From positions 1 through 54,423 of the forward strand of contig JADLGE010000016.1 of NCBI GenBank assembly GCA_020849475.1: a stretch of 54,423 bases of DNA. Direction: 5' to 3'. The notes under the pieces were generated by a model that did no database searches, was not told the origin of the DNA, and saw nothing but the letters and a program-made list of their open reading frames with translations. The DNA comes from Gammaproteobacteria bacterium (lineage in GTDB: Bacteria; Pseudomonadota; Gammaproteobacteria; Ga0077536). Made by a program: the position numbers and the translations under genes. How positions within the stretch are numbered: position 1 is the first letter of the stretch; every line of letters starts with the position of its first letter. Positions 41,751-50,100 of the stretch are shown piece by piece.

Positions 41751-42569
41751 ATGACCACGCCGAGCGCAGTGTCGCCCGCCCTGCATAATGACTTGAACGC
41801 CGAGCCCAGCCCGCTGGGCCAGGACCTGGTCGATGTCATCGATGCCAATGACGTGCTGGTGTGGATGAACGGCGCGCAGGCCGCCGCTCTCGGTTACGAC
41901 GAACGCGCCTTGCTCGGCGCGCCGGCCAACCGCATCTACACACCGTCGGCGCTGGCCTGGGTGCAGGCCTTGCGCGCGGGCCAGGTCGACGACCTGCCCA
42001 CCGACCTGCACCTGCGTCGACGCGACGGCGAGCCGCTGCGTGTGCTGGCGCGCAGCGTTGGTCCCGTAGACCAGGCCGGCCGCTTGACCCTGCAGAAAAT
42101 GCCGCTCGGCGCCCTCGGCGCGCGCCTCGCACGCCTGGAAGCCGAGAACGCCTTGCTGCGCAAGATTGCCGACACCGGCCACGAGGCCCATTGGTGCATC
42201 GAGTTCGCGGTGCCCATCGACATCGCGCTGCCCATCGACGAAGTGGTGTTCCGCGTGTTCTCCAATCCGTCCTACTGGCGGCTGTGCAACCAGGCGATGT
42301 CACGACTCTATGGCCTGCCCCATCACATCGACTTGTGCGAGCAGAGCGTGCGCCTGTACTGGCCGCGCAGCGCCGCCAACGAAGCGTTCGTGCGCCAGGT
42401 AGTCGCGGCCGGCTATGCCATCGATGGCGCGCTGTCGGTCGACACGCGACATGACGGCGCGGCGGTGGTGGTTGAAAACGACGTGCGCGCGGATATCGAG
42501 AACGGCTACCTGTTACGCCTGTGGGGAAGCTGTCGGCGCCGTGCCGACGATGAGGGCATGCCGTCATGA
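41751..42569 (+). CDS. Stand-alone two-PAS sensory protein
   Basis: 272 aa. The first PAS (about 20-120) includes GQDLVDVIDANDVLVWMN, AALGYDERALLG and a PAC-like LRRRDGEPLRVLARSVGPVDQAGR. A short coiled coil follows (LGARLARLEAENALLRKIA, about 122-142). The second PAS-like domain (about 145-265) has VFRVFSNPSYWRLCNQAMSRLYGL. It has no output domain (no kinase, GGDEF or DNA-binding motif). Its stop codon overlaps the start of the sigma-54 activator gene (ATGA at 42566-42569), so it is probably a ligand-sensing partner that acts on the activator. Confidence 0.75.
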   Translation: MTTPSAVSPALHNDLNAEPSPLGQDLVDVIDANDVLVWMNGAQAAALGYDERALLGAPANRIYTPSALAWVQALRAGQVDDLPTDLHLRRRDGEPLRVLARSVGPVDQAGRLTLQKMPLGALGARLARLEAENALLRKIADTGHEAHWCIEFAVPIDIALPIDEVVFRVFSNPSYWRLCNQAMSRLYGLPHHIDLCEQSVRLYWPRSAANEAFVRQVVAAGYAIDGALSVDTRHDGAAVVVENDVRADIENGYLLRLWGSCRRRADDEGMPS

Positions 42570-43936
42570 GTGTGCGCACCTCACTGCCACCGATAGGCTT
42601 TGGTTTCGTCAGTGACCTGGCCCTGTCCGCCGATGGCTTTGCGACGCTGCTGGCAGCAGCGGAATTTCCGCGCCTGCTCGATCTCATGCCGGTGGCGGTG
42701 CTGATTGTCGCGGCCGATGACACCGTGCTGCATTTCAACGCCGGCGCCGAAGCCGCTTTCGGCCTGCGGCGTGAGGCCGTGATCGGTCAAGCGTTCGCAC
42801 AACTGCGCCGCGATGCGCTGCTCGACATGGAGAGTTTTCTTAACGCTTGCCTGCAGGGCCGCGATGCCGGCGTGGTGCGGGCACGGCGCGGAGGCGCGCG
42901 CTACACCGCCAATCGGCAGGTGGTGGCCGGCAGTGGCGATGTATTGCTCTGCCTGCGCGCCGATTACGCCAAAGACACGGCGCCGCCGCGCACGTCGCGC
43001 GCCAGTCCGCGCTCGCTGTTGCTGACGCCGGCCATCGAACATCTGGCCGATAAGGCCGCCATAGCAGTCGCGCGCCGCACCGCGGTGCTGCTGCTCGGCG
43101 AGACCGGCGTCGGCAAGACCGCTTTGGCGCGCGACATCCACGCGCGTTCCATGCGTCGCGATGCGCCGTTCGTGCACGTCAACTGCGGCAGCATTCCGGA
43201 CAGCCTGTTCGAATCAGAACTGTTCGGTTACGAGCGCGGCGCCTTCACCGGCGCGCTCGGCGCCGGCAAGCGTGGTTACATCGAAGCGGCGGCGGGCGGT
43301 ACTTTATTCCTCGATGAGATAGGCGAGATCCCGCTCAACTGCCAGGCCAAGCTGCTGCACTTTCTCGAAGACGGCAGTGTGCAGAGCGTCGGCGCCACCC
43401 AGGCGCGGCGCACCGACACCGCGGTCATCGCGGCCACCAATCATGATTTGCGCGCACGGGTGGCGGCGCGCGCGTTCCGCGCCGATCTGTATCACCGCAT
43501 CGCGACTTTCACACTCGAGTTGCCGAGCCTGCGCGGGCACGACGCCATCGCGCCGATGCTCGAACTGTTGCTGGCGCGTGCCAATGCCGAGCGTGAGCGG
43601 CCACTGACACTGTCGCCGAGCGCGCGTCGCGTGCTGCTCAAGCACGACTATCCGGGCAATGTGCGCGAGTTGCGCAATATCCTCGAGTACGCGTCGATCG
43701 TCGCCGACGATGTCATCGAGGCCGAGCATCTGCCGGCGCATATGCTGACGGCGGACGGCGGCGGCGTTGAGCATGGCGCGCTGTCTGTCACCAGCGGCAG
43801 CCTGCGCGAACGTGTGCGACAGCTCGAACGTGAAGCCATCAGCGACGCCGTCGCCCGCCATGGCAGCAAGCGCGAGGCAGCGCGCCGTCTCGGCATCGAT
43901 GTCGCGACCCTGATCCGCAAGGCACGCACGGACTGA
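42566..43936 (+). CDS. Sigma-54-dependent enhancer-binding transcriptional activator
   Basis: 456 aa. An N-terminal PAS (about 35-135, LLDLMPVAVLIVAADDTVLHFN) is followed by the AAA+ domain: Walker A GETGVGKT from residue 178, GAFTGA at 225-230 (the sigma-54 contact loop, intact), Walker B GTLFLDEIGE and sensor region NVRELRNILEY. The Fis-type helix-turn-helix at 420-456 ends in SKREAARRLGIDVATLIRK. There is no receiver domain, so it answers to a ligand or to the coupled PAS protein rather than phosphorylation. Two sigma-54 promoters with a shared upstream palindrome flank this gene set, so autoregulation of the first operon and activation of the amidase operon are likely. Confidence 0.95.
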   Translation: MSVRTSLPPIGFGFVSDLALSADGFATLLAAAEFPRLLDLMPVAVLIVAADDTVLHFNAGAEAAFGLRREAVIGQAFAQLRRDALLDMESFLNACLQGRDAGVVRARRGGARYTANRQVVAGSGDVLLCLRADYAKDTAPPRTSRASPRSLLLTPAIEHLADKAAIAVARRTAVLLLGETGVGKTALARDIHARSMRRDAPFVHVNCGSIPDSLFESELFGYERGAFTGALGAGKRGYIEAAAGGTLFLDEIGEIPLNCQAKLLHFLEDGSVQSVGATQARRTDTAVIAATNHDLRARVAARAFRADLYHRIATFTLELPSLRGHDAIAPMLELLLARANAERERPLTLSPSARRVLLKHDYPGNVRELRNILEYASIVADDVIEAEHLPAHMLTADGGGVEHGALSVTSGSLRERVRQLEREAISDAVARHGSKREAARRLGIDVATLIRKARTD

Positions 43937-43941
43937 TCACG

Positions 43942-44715
43942 ATGACAGCGGCAAGACGCGCGCTGGTCGGTGTACCGGCGGATACCCATGGCAGTGGCGC
44001 CTATTTACATCACTCCGCCGGCGACAAATACCTGCGCGCGGTGGCCGAAGTGGCTGACTGTCTGCCGGTCGTGATCCCGGCCATGGCCGATGCACTGGAT
44101 CTCGAAGCACTGCTCGATCATTTAGATGGCGTGCTGTTGACCGGTGCGGTGTCGAACGTGCATCCCTCGCACTACGGCGTTGCCGCCAGTGTCAGCCATG
44201 AACCCTTCGACACGGTGCGCGACTCCTTGACCGTCACGCTCATCCAGCGCTGCCTCGCGCGCGCGCTGCCCCTGCTGTGCATCTGTCGTGGTTTCCAGGA
44301 GCTCAATGTCGCGCTCGGCGGCAGCCTCGAAACCGAATTGCAGCTGGCGCCTGGTCGGCGCGACCATCGCGCGCCCGACAGTGAAGACGATGACGTGCGC
44401 TATGGGCCGTCCCACGACATCGCCATCGTCCCCGACGGCATGTTGGCCACCCTGCTCGGCAGCAACACGACGCGCGTCAATTCATTACATCGCCAGGGTA
44501 TCGCGCGGCTCGCCGCCGGCCTGGTGGTCGAAGCGCGTGCGCCCGATGGCATCATCGAAGCAGTGTCGCTGCGCGACGCGCGAGGCTTCGCCCTCGGCCT
44601 GCAGTGGCATCCCGAATACCGCGCCGCCGACAATCCTGACTCGGTGAAAATTTTTCATGCCTTCGGCGACGCGGTGCGACAGCACGCCGCGCGCCACGCG
44701 CGTTCCGACTCATAA
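43942..44715 (+). CDS. Gamma-glutamyl hydrolase of the PuuD/peptidase C26 family
   Basis: 257 aa, starting 5 bp after the activator's stop. It has the class I amidotransferase fold with nucleophile Cys115 in CICRGFQELNVALGG, and His223 and Glu225 in QWHPEYRA. VNSLHRQGI is a family-specific segment. PuuD-type enzymes remove the gamma-glutamyl group from gamma-glutamyl-GABA, and IpuF/AtdA2-like relatives do so from other glutamylated amines. It therefore provides the deprotection step matching the two GS-like ligases at the start of the operon. Last gene before the second sigma-54 promoter. Confidence 0.9.
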   Translation: MTAARRALVGVPADTHGSGAYLHHSAGDKYLRAVAEVADCLPVVIPAMADALDLEALLDHLDGVLLTGAVSNVHPSHYGVAASVSHEPFDTVRDSLTVTLIQRCLARALPLLCICRGFQELNVALGGSLETELQLAPGRRDHRAPDSEDDDVRYGPSHDIAIVPDGMLATLLGSNTTRVNSLHRQGIARLAAGLVVEARAPDGIIEAVSLRDARGFALGLQWHPEYRAADNPDSVKIFHAFGDAVRQHAARHARSDS

Positions 44716-44725
44716 GCGCAGCAGT

Positions 44726-44743
44726 CGTTGCACGATTGCAGCG
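44726..44743. promoter_or_regulatory. Candidate enhancer (UAS) palindrome, copy B
   Basis: CGTTGCACGATTGCAGCG is a near-perfect palindrome matching copy A at 37431-37448 through CGYTGCA-N4-TGCAGC. It lies about 60 bp upstream of the -24 GG of the amidase promoter. The difference from the copy A distance is 33 bp, close to three helical turns, so both would face the promoter similarly. Confidence 0.65.
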
Positions 44744-44792
44744 CCCGCGGCCGTCGCTCGCCGCCAAGCGCTTGATTGCCGGAGTCATGAAT

Positions 44793-44809
44793 CCGGCACG
44801 GCGATTGCC
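44793..44809 (+). promoter_or_regulatory. Sigma-54 (RpoN) promoter of the amidase operon
   Basis: CCGGCACGGCGATTGCC matches YTGGCACGRNNNTTGCW at all but two positions; GG and GC are 10 bp apart. The expected start site is near 44820, 23 nt before the ATG at 44843, with GAGGAAG as ribosome-binding site. Confidence 0.8.
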
Positions 44810-44842
44810 ATCCACAGTGATCACTCCGCAGAGGAAGAACCC

Positions 44843-45235
44843 ATGCCTTTGACCAATCCCCATGACTACCGGGACAAGACCGCCGACTGGATGGCGCTGT
44901 TCGCCGCCAAGCGCCGTCAAGCCCTTGCGCCATTGATCACACCGGCGCTGCTCGAAGAGCATGCGGAAGATCCGCGCGGTGGTGACACGCCCCACAGCTT
45001 CGCCCTGCAGGATGTCTTGAACTACGTGCACAACCTGCCGACCGACGGAAAATCTTTTGCCTATGCCGAGGCGCCCTATCAGCGCTACCGGCTTGGCATC
45101 ATGCGCGCGCGCGGCACGGCGCCGACCTTGGCCGATGCGCGTGTCTTCGCCAGCGAACGCGAAGCGGTGCACGCGGTGTTCCTCGAGCGGTTGCAGTCAC
45201 TCGGCCTGCTCGGCAAGGGAGGGCAGCAGTCATGA
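44843..45235 (+). CDS. dmfA1: N,N-dimethylformamidase-like, small (alpha) subunit
   Basis: 130 aa; the known dimethylformamidase small subunit is about the same size. The start at 44843 (MPLTNPHDYRDK) has GAGGAAG upstream. It is a compact, mostly helical protein (DWMALFAAKRRQALAPLI, LQDVLNYVHNLPTDGKSFAYAEAPYQRYRLGIMRARG) with no metal motif of its own, as expected for the subunit that packs on the catalytic large chain. The stop overlaps the start of the large-subunit gene (ATGA at 45232-45235). Identification rests mainly on size and pairing with the large subunit. Confidence 0.82.
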   Translation: MPLTNPHDYRDKTADWMALFAAKRRQALAPLITPALLEEHAEDPRGGDTPHSFALQDVLNYVHNLPTDGKSFAYAEAPYQRYRLGIMRARGTAPTLADARVFASEREAVHAVFLERLQSLGLLGKGGQQS

Positions 45236-47499
45236 AACAGCAACAAATTCGCGGCTATTGCGACCGCCCTAATCCGCGCCCGGGCGAATCCCTCGATTTC
45301 TTCGTCAGCAGTCCCACGCCCGGCGCCTATCGCACCGAGCTCGTGCGCCTCATCCATGGCGATCGCAACCCGCAAGGCCCTGGCTACAAGGAAGAGGCCG
45401 TGGCCGGTGCGCCGAGTGGTGAATGGGTGGCGCATACGCAATTCACCCAGCTCGGCGGCCATGTCGTGGTGGCAGACGCACAAGCGGCGCTGGCCGGGCG
45501 CGATGGGCTCACCCTTCATTTGCATCTGTGGCCGACCACCCCGCACAAGCGCCAGGGCGTGGTGTCGCGCTGGTCCGAAGCAGACGGCGCGGGCTGGGCG
45601 CTGCTCATCGAGGAGGGGCACCTGGTGCTGGTGGCGAGTGACGGCAAGCAGGTTTCACGGCTTGCATCACCGAAGCCGCTGTTCCCGGAAGTCTGGTACT
45701 CGGTGATCGCGCGCATCGATGTCAAAGCGCGGCAGCTCACGCTGTCGCAGGTCGTGACCTTGAACAGCGTCAACAGCCGCTTTGGGCGCATGGTCGATCT
45801 CGATTCCGATGCAGCGGCGAGCGCGGCTTTGCTCGGTGTGCCAAGTGCAGCGGCCGTGCCGGTGGTGATGGCCGGCCTCGCCAGTGCGGCCGGCGCCGCG
45901 CCGGTGGTGGCGCTCTACAACGGCAAAATTGATTCACCGCGCGTGTGGGCGACACCCTTGAGCGACGCCGACTGCGCGAGCCTGCACGCCGGTGGCTGCG
46001 TGCCGGGCGCCCGTGCCGATTGGGATTTTGCTGCCGGCATCAGCCGCAACGGCATCGGCAACGATGCGGTGCGTGATGTCAGCGGTAATGGCTTTGACGG
46101 TCGCTGCATCAATCAACCCGACCGCGGCATGACCGGCTGGAACTGGGACGGGCGTGAAGAGCATTTCATCCATTGCCCCGAGCAATACGGCGCCCTCTGG
46201 TTTCATGAAGACAGCCTCGACGACAGCCGCTGGCAGAAATCATTGACGCTCGCCATCCCGGCCAATCTGCCGAGTGGCGCCTATGCCTTGAAGCTCATCC
46301 AGGGTGAGGATGTCGATCGCGTGCCGTTCTTCGTGGTGCCGCCGCAGGGTCTGGCCAACGCGCGCATCGCGGTCGTGATCCCGACCTTCAGTTATCTTGC
46401 CTACGCCAATTCGCAGGTGTTGCAGAACGCCGCCACCGGCCAGAGCGTGATGGGTGTCATCACCACCCTCGACGACCTTGATCTCGAACTCCACACCACG
46501 CCCGCCCACGGGCTTTCGACTTATGACTACCACGTCGATGGACGCGGCGTCGGCTACAGCAGCTGGCGCCGGCCGATACTCAATCTGCGCCCGGACTATC
46601 GTCACGAGTTCGGCTCGGTGTGGCAGTTCCCGGCGGACTTGCACCTCATCGACTGGCTGACGGTGAAGGGCTTCGTGTTCGATGTCATCACCGATCACGA
46701 CCTGCATAAAGAAGGCGCAGCCATCCTGCGCAACTATGCGGTCGTCATCTCGCCATCCCACGCCGAATACACTTCCTCGCAAATGCTCGATGCCTACGAG
46801 CAATACTTCGCGAGCGGTGGGCGCGGCATGTATCTCGGCGCCAATGGCTTCTACTGGATCACGAGCCAGCATCCCGAGAAACCGTGGCTGGTGGAAGTGC
46901 GTAAGGGGGAGAGCGGCGATCAGGCGTGGCGCGCGCGGCCGGGCGAGCTTTATCACAGCACCACCGGCGAACGCGGCGGCCTGTGGCGGCACCGCGCCCG
47001 CGCGCCACAGAAGATCTGGGGCACGGGATACACCGCCCACGGTCTCGATGTGTCGGCCGGCTACTATCAACTGCCCGACGCGCGCGACCCGCGCCTGGCC
47101 TGGATAATGGCCGGCATCGGCGCGGATGAAGTGATCGGCGATTTCGGCCTCGTCAACGGCGGCGCTTCGGGGCTTGAAATGGATCGCGTCGATTACAGCC
47201 TGGGCTCGCCGCCCAACACCATGTTGTTGGCGACCTCCCACGGTCACACCGCGAGCGCGATGCTGGTGCCGGAAGATCAATACTTCGCCTATCCCGGCAT
47301 CACCGGCCGCGACAATCCGCTGGTACGCGCCGACATCGCCTATGTCACCACGCGCCACGGTGGCGCGGTGTTTTCCACCTCATCGATGGCGTGGTGCGGC
47401 AGCCTGTCGTGGAACGGCTATGTCAATAACGTCTCGCGCATGACCGAGAACGTATTGCGACGTTTTGCCGAGGACGGCCCGCTCAGCGAGGTGGTGTGA
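45232..47499 (+). CDS. dmfA2: N,N-dimethylformamidase-like, large catalytic (beta) subunit
   Basis: 755 aa, close to the length of the known enzyme. An N-terminal LamG/concanavalin-like region spans about 60-300 (LHLHLWPTTPHKRQGVVSRW, VVALYNGKIDSPRVW). The C-terminal amidotransferase-like catalytic domain spans about 370-755. Dimethylformamidase uses a mononuclear iron held by two Tyr and one carboxylate. Candidate ligands are Tyr388/Tyr391 (PTFSYLAYANSQ), Tyr431/Tyr433 (STYDYHVDGRG) and Glu512 (SPSHAEYTS). It hydrolyses small N-substituted formamides to amine and formate; the actual substrate here may be larger. It is coupled to the small subunit and controlled by the sigma-54 promoter at 44793. 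Its last 17 bp overlap the convergent amidotransferase gene. Confidence 0.9.
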   Translation: MKQQQIRGYCDRPNPRPGESLDFFVSSPTPGAYRTELVRLIHGDRNPQGPGYKEEAVAGAPSGEWVAHTQFTQLGGHVVVADAQAALAGRDGLTLHLHLWPTTPHKRQGVVSRWSEADGAGWALLIEEGHLVLVASDGKQVSRLASPKPLFPEVWYSVIARIDVKARQLTLSQVVTLNSVNSRFGRMVDLDSDAAASAALLGVPSAAAVPVVMAGLASAAGAAPVVALYNGKIDSPRVWATPLSDADCASLHAGGCVPGARADWDFAAGISRNGIGNDAVRDVSGNGFDGRCINQPDRGMTGWNWDGREEHFIHCPEQYGALWFHEDSLDDSRWQKSLTLAIPANLPSGAYALKLIQGEDVDRVPFFVVPPQGLANARIAVVIPTFSYLAYANSQVLQNAATGQSVMGVITTLDDLDLELHTTPAHGLSTYDYHVDGRGVGYSSWRRPILNLRPDYRHEFGSVWQFPADLHLIDWLTVKGFVFDVITDHDLHKEGAAILRNYAVVISPSHAEYTSSQMLDAYEQYFASGGRGMYLGANGFYWITSQHPEKPWLVEVRKGESGDQAWRARPGELYHSTTGERGGLWRHRARAPQKIWGTGYTAHGLDVSAGYYQLPDARDPRLAWIMAGIGADEVIGDFGLVNGGASGLEMDRVDYSLGSPPNTMLLATSHGHTASAMLVPEDQYFAYPGITGRDNPLVRADIAYVTTRHGGAVFSTSSMAWCGSLSWNGYVNNVSRMTENVLRRFAEDGPLSEVV

Positions 47500-48244
47500 G
47501 CGCGGCGCCGGGGCGGATTTTCAAGAAGTCCGCTATCCAGCGCGCGGCGCGCGGGCTGTCTAGCGGCTCGCCATAGCTCGCGAGGGCGGCGTCGCGCGCC
47601 GCTTTGTCGAGACCTAAGGCATTCTCGAGCGTCATGTCGCGCATGAAGGCGGCGGTAAATTCAGGATGCGGCTGCAAACCGAGCACCCGCGCGCCGATGC
47701 TGAACATGGCATGCGGGCAATGGGCGGCTTCGGCAAGACAGGTCGCTCCCGGCGGCAGCACCACGACCTGGTCCTGGTGTGCCATCAGGAGATGGACTTG
47801 CGAAGGCTCGGCGCCCAGCACGCGCGCGGCCGCGCCGAGCCGCAGCTCGAGATTGCCGAGGCCCCATCCGTTCACGGCTTTCTCGGTGCGGCCGCCGAGG
47901 GCATGGGCCAGCAGTTGATGGCCGAAGCAGATGCCGACCTGCGGGACTGCGGCCGCGAAGGCCGCGCGCGAGAAATCCATGAGCCGCGCTATCCACGCCT
48001 GTTGCTCGTACACCGATGCGCGCGAGCCGGAGATTATCCAACCATCGCACTCATCGGCCCGTGCTGGCAGTTCGCCGGCGTGGGCCGCGTAGGTGACGAG
48101 TTCAAACTCGGCGCCCGCCGCGCGCAGTATCGCCGCAATCATGTCGGCATAGTCACCGTGCGCCGAGCGCAGCGGTTCCCAGATCATGTCGCAGGCCAAC
48201 AGGCCGATGCGTGGGGGTGTCGAGGCGATATGCTGTTGCTCCAT
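47483..48244 (-). CDS. Class I glutamine amidotransferase-like protein
   Basis: 253 aa. Triad residues are visible: Cys106 in VGICFGHQLLAHALGG, and His193 and Glu195 in LQPHPEFT. The free-standing domain is like GuaA-type amidotransferases acting without a synthase partner, or gamma-glutamyl peptide hydrolases (YfeJ-like). It lies 27 bp after the ThDP-enzyme gene on the same strand and meets the amidase operon tail-to-tail with a 17-bp overlap. It could be a second de-glutamylating enzyme for the neighbouring pathway; that is inference. Confidence 0.88.
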   Translation of the reverse strand: MEQQHIASTPPRIGLLACDMIWEPLRSAHGDYADMIAAILRAAGAEFELVTYAAHAGELPARADECDGWIISGSRASVYEQQAWIARLMDFSRAAFAAAVPQVGICFGHQLLAHALGGRTEKAVNGWGLGNLELRLGAAARVLGAEPSQVHLLMAHQDQVVVLPPGATCLAEAAHCPHAMFSIGARVLGLQPHPEFTAAFMRDMTLENALGLDKAARDAALASYGEPLDSPRAARWIADFLKIRPGAALTPPR

Positions 48245-48271
48245 GGGGTGTGTCGAATTGCGCGCGGCGCT

Positions 48272-49951
48272 TCACTCAACCGTGACTTCAATCTCCACCA
48301 GGTTTGGTCGGCACGACACGATGCCCTGGTTGACCGCTTCGTGAATCTCGTCGGCGCGCGACACGCGACGACTCGGCACACCCATCGATTGCGCGAGGGC
48401 CAGGAAGTCGACCGCCGGCGAGATCAGATCCATGCCGATGAATTCACCGCTGCGCGCCGACAGATAATGCGGCTGCGAACGCATGAAGTTCTTGAGCACG
48501 TTGTACTCGCGGTTGTTGATGACGACGAAGGTCACGGGCAAGTCTTCATGGGCGGCGGTCCACAGCGCCTGCGGCGAATACATCGCCGCGCCGTCGCCGA
48601 CCAGCGACACCACCGGCTGACGGCCGAGCCCCAGGGAAAAGCCCACCGCCGCCGGCATGCCCCAGCCGAGCGCGCCGCCGCGCAAAAAAGAATACTGGCG
48701 CGTCGAGCCGTTATGCAGGAAGGCGCGCAGATGACTGGCGGTGGCGATCGCTTCATCGACGATGGGCGTCGCGCCGATGGTCTCGGAGAGAATCTTGGCC
48801 GCCACCATCGGATGCAGACCGGGCTGCGTGGCGAGTTCGCCGGCGCGACGTTCCAGTGCGTTCTTGCGCGTGGTGAAAGCTTCACGGGCCACGTCGCGCG
48901 CGGCGCGATAGTCGCCGTCACGCGGCGCGATGCGCTTGGCAATGATGCCGTTCAGCGCTTTCAGGGACAGTTCGATATCTCCCACCACCGACAGCTTGGA
49001 CGGAAACGTGCGGCCGAGATCGCGGCCGTCGACCGACAGCTGAAAGAGTTCGCAGCCGTCGGGCAACGCCGAAGCCTCGGTATAGAGAATGGTGATGAAG
49101 GATTTGCCCCCCAACGCGAACACGCAATCGAAGCCGCTCATGGCCTGCGCTATTTCCACCGCGCGCGTCGACAGGTTGCCGCGCCACAGATAGTGGCTGG
49201 TCGGATAGGGAATATGCGCCGGCCATGAAGAGCCGAACACCGGCGCCGCCAGCAGCTCGGCCAACTGCACGACTTCCTTGTAGGCATCGTGCTGCGAGAT
49301 TTCATCGCCGGCGATGATCGCGACCTTGCCCGGCGCGACCGCCGTCAGTTCAATCGCCAGTTCATTGAGCGAGCCGGCGATGGGCCGCCGGTCGACATGG
49401 GAGATGCGTGCTTCGGTGATGGTGCTGGTCGCTTCCATCACGTCCATCGGCAACGACAGGAACACCGGGCCGCGTGGCGTCGCCATGCAGTCCTGGAACG
49501 CGCGGTGGGTCAAGATGGCAATCTGATCGGGGGAGGTGATCTCGGCCGCCCATTTGCACGCCGGCCGTGCGATGGAGATGAGGTCGCCCTGCAACAAGGG
49601 ATCGGTGATGGCATGACGCGAATCCTGCTGGCCAGCGGTCACGACCAGCGGCGTGCCCGAGGTAAAGGCATTCAGGAGATTGCCGAGGCCGTGGCCGAGT
49701 CCGCCAGCGGTGTGCAGATTGATGAAGCCGGGTTTGCCCGAGGCCTGCGCATAGCCATCGGCCATCGCCACCACCGTCGCTTCCTGCAGGCCCAGCACAT
49801 AGTGCAGGTGAGGTCGGTCGACCAGCGCGTCGATGAGCGGTAATTCAGTGGTGCCCGGGTTGCCGAAAATGAATTCGCAGCCCTCGCTTTCCAGTACGTC
49901 GAGCAGGATGTTGGCGCCGGTGCGCCCGGCGGTGTTGCGGTGATTTGGCAT
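48272..49951 (-). CDS. ThDP-dependent decarboxylase (benzoylformate decarboxylase/acetolactate synthase family)
   Basis: 559 aa with AGAGGG upstream. The N-terminal PYR domain has the ThDP-activating Glu in GLQEATVVAMADGYA near residue 57. A central domain follows, then the PP domain with VGDGAAMYSPQALWTAAHEDLPVTFVVINN (GDG...NN motif near 448-477). GGLGHGLGNLLNAFTSGTPLVV is typical of the group that includes benzoylformate decarboxylase and MdlC. It decarboxylates 2-oxo acids or carboligates. No acetolactate synthase regulatory subunit is present, so a catabolic decarboxylase is more likely. It is co-transcribed with the amidotransferase gene. Confidence 0.9.
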   Translation of the reverse strand: MPNHRNTAGRTGANILLDVLESEGCEFIFGNPGTTELPLIDALVDRPHLHYVLGLQEATVVAMADGYAQASGKPGFINLHTAGGLGHGLGNLLNAFTSGTPLVVTAGQQDSRHAITDPLLQGDLISIARPACKWAAEITSPDQIAILTHRAFQDCMATPRGPVFLSLPMDVMEATSTITEARISHVDRRPIAGSLNELAIELTAVAPGKVAIIAGDEISQHDAYKEVVQLAELLAAPVFGSSWPAHIPYPTSHYLWRGNLSTRAVEIAQAMSGFDCVFALGGKSFITILYTEASALPDGCELFQLSVDGRDLGRTFPSKLSVVGDIELSLKALNGIIAKRIAPRDGDYRAARDVAREAFTTRKNALERRAGELATQPGLHPMVAAKILSETIGATPIVDEAIATASHLRAFLHNGSTRQYSFLRGGALGWGMPAAVGFSLGLGRQPVVSLVGDGAAMYSPQALWTAAHEDLPVTFVVINNREYNVLKNFMRSQPHYLSARSGEFIGMDLISPAVDFLALAQSMGVPSRRVSRADEIHEAVNQGIVSCRPNLVEIEVTVE

Positions 49952-50100
49952 GGTGCCCTCTGGTCTTGTGAATCAGTGGTGTTGCCGAAGTCGGCGCGCG
50001 CTTGTGACGCGACACTGACCGCGGACGGTGGCCGGCGCCGGATAGACGCCGTGCCTGCGGGATTATAAAGGGCCAAGGCGGCGCGGTCGCCGCTCGCGGC
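49952..50100 (-). promoter_or_regulatory. Upstream region of the ThDP-enzyme gene with a TATAAT box
   Basis: On the minus strand a perfect TATAAT (50067-50062) precedes the gene by about 110 bp. No good -35 box is found at 16-18 bp. I see neither the CGYTGCA-N4-TGCAGC palindrome nor a -24/-12 site here, so this operon is probably not in the sigma-54 regulon. Confidence 0.4.
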
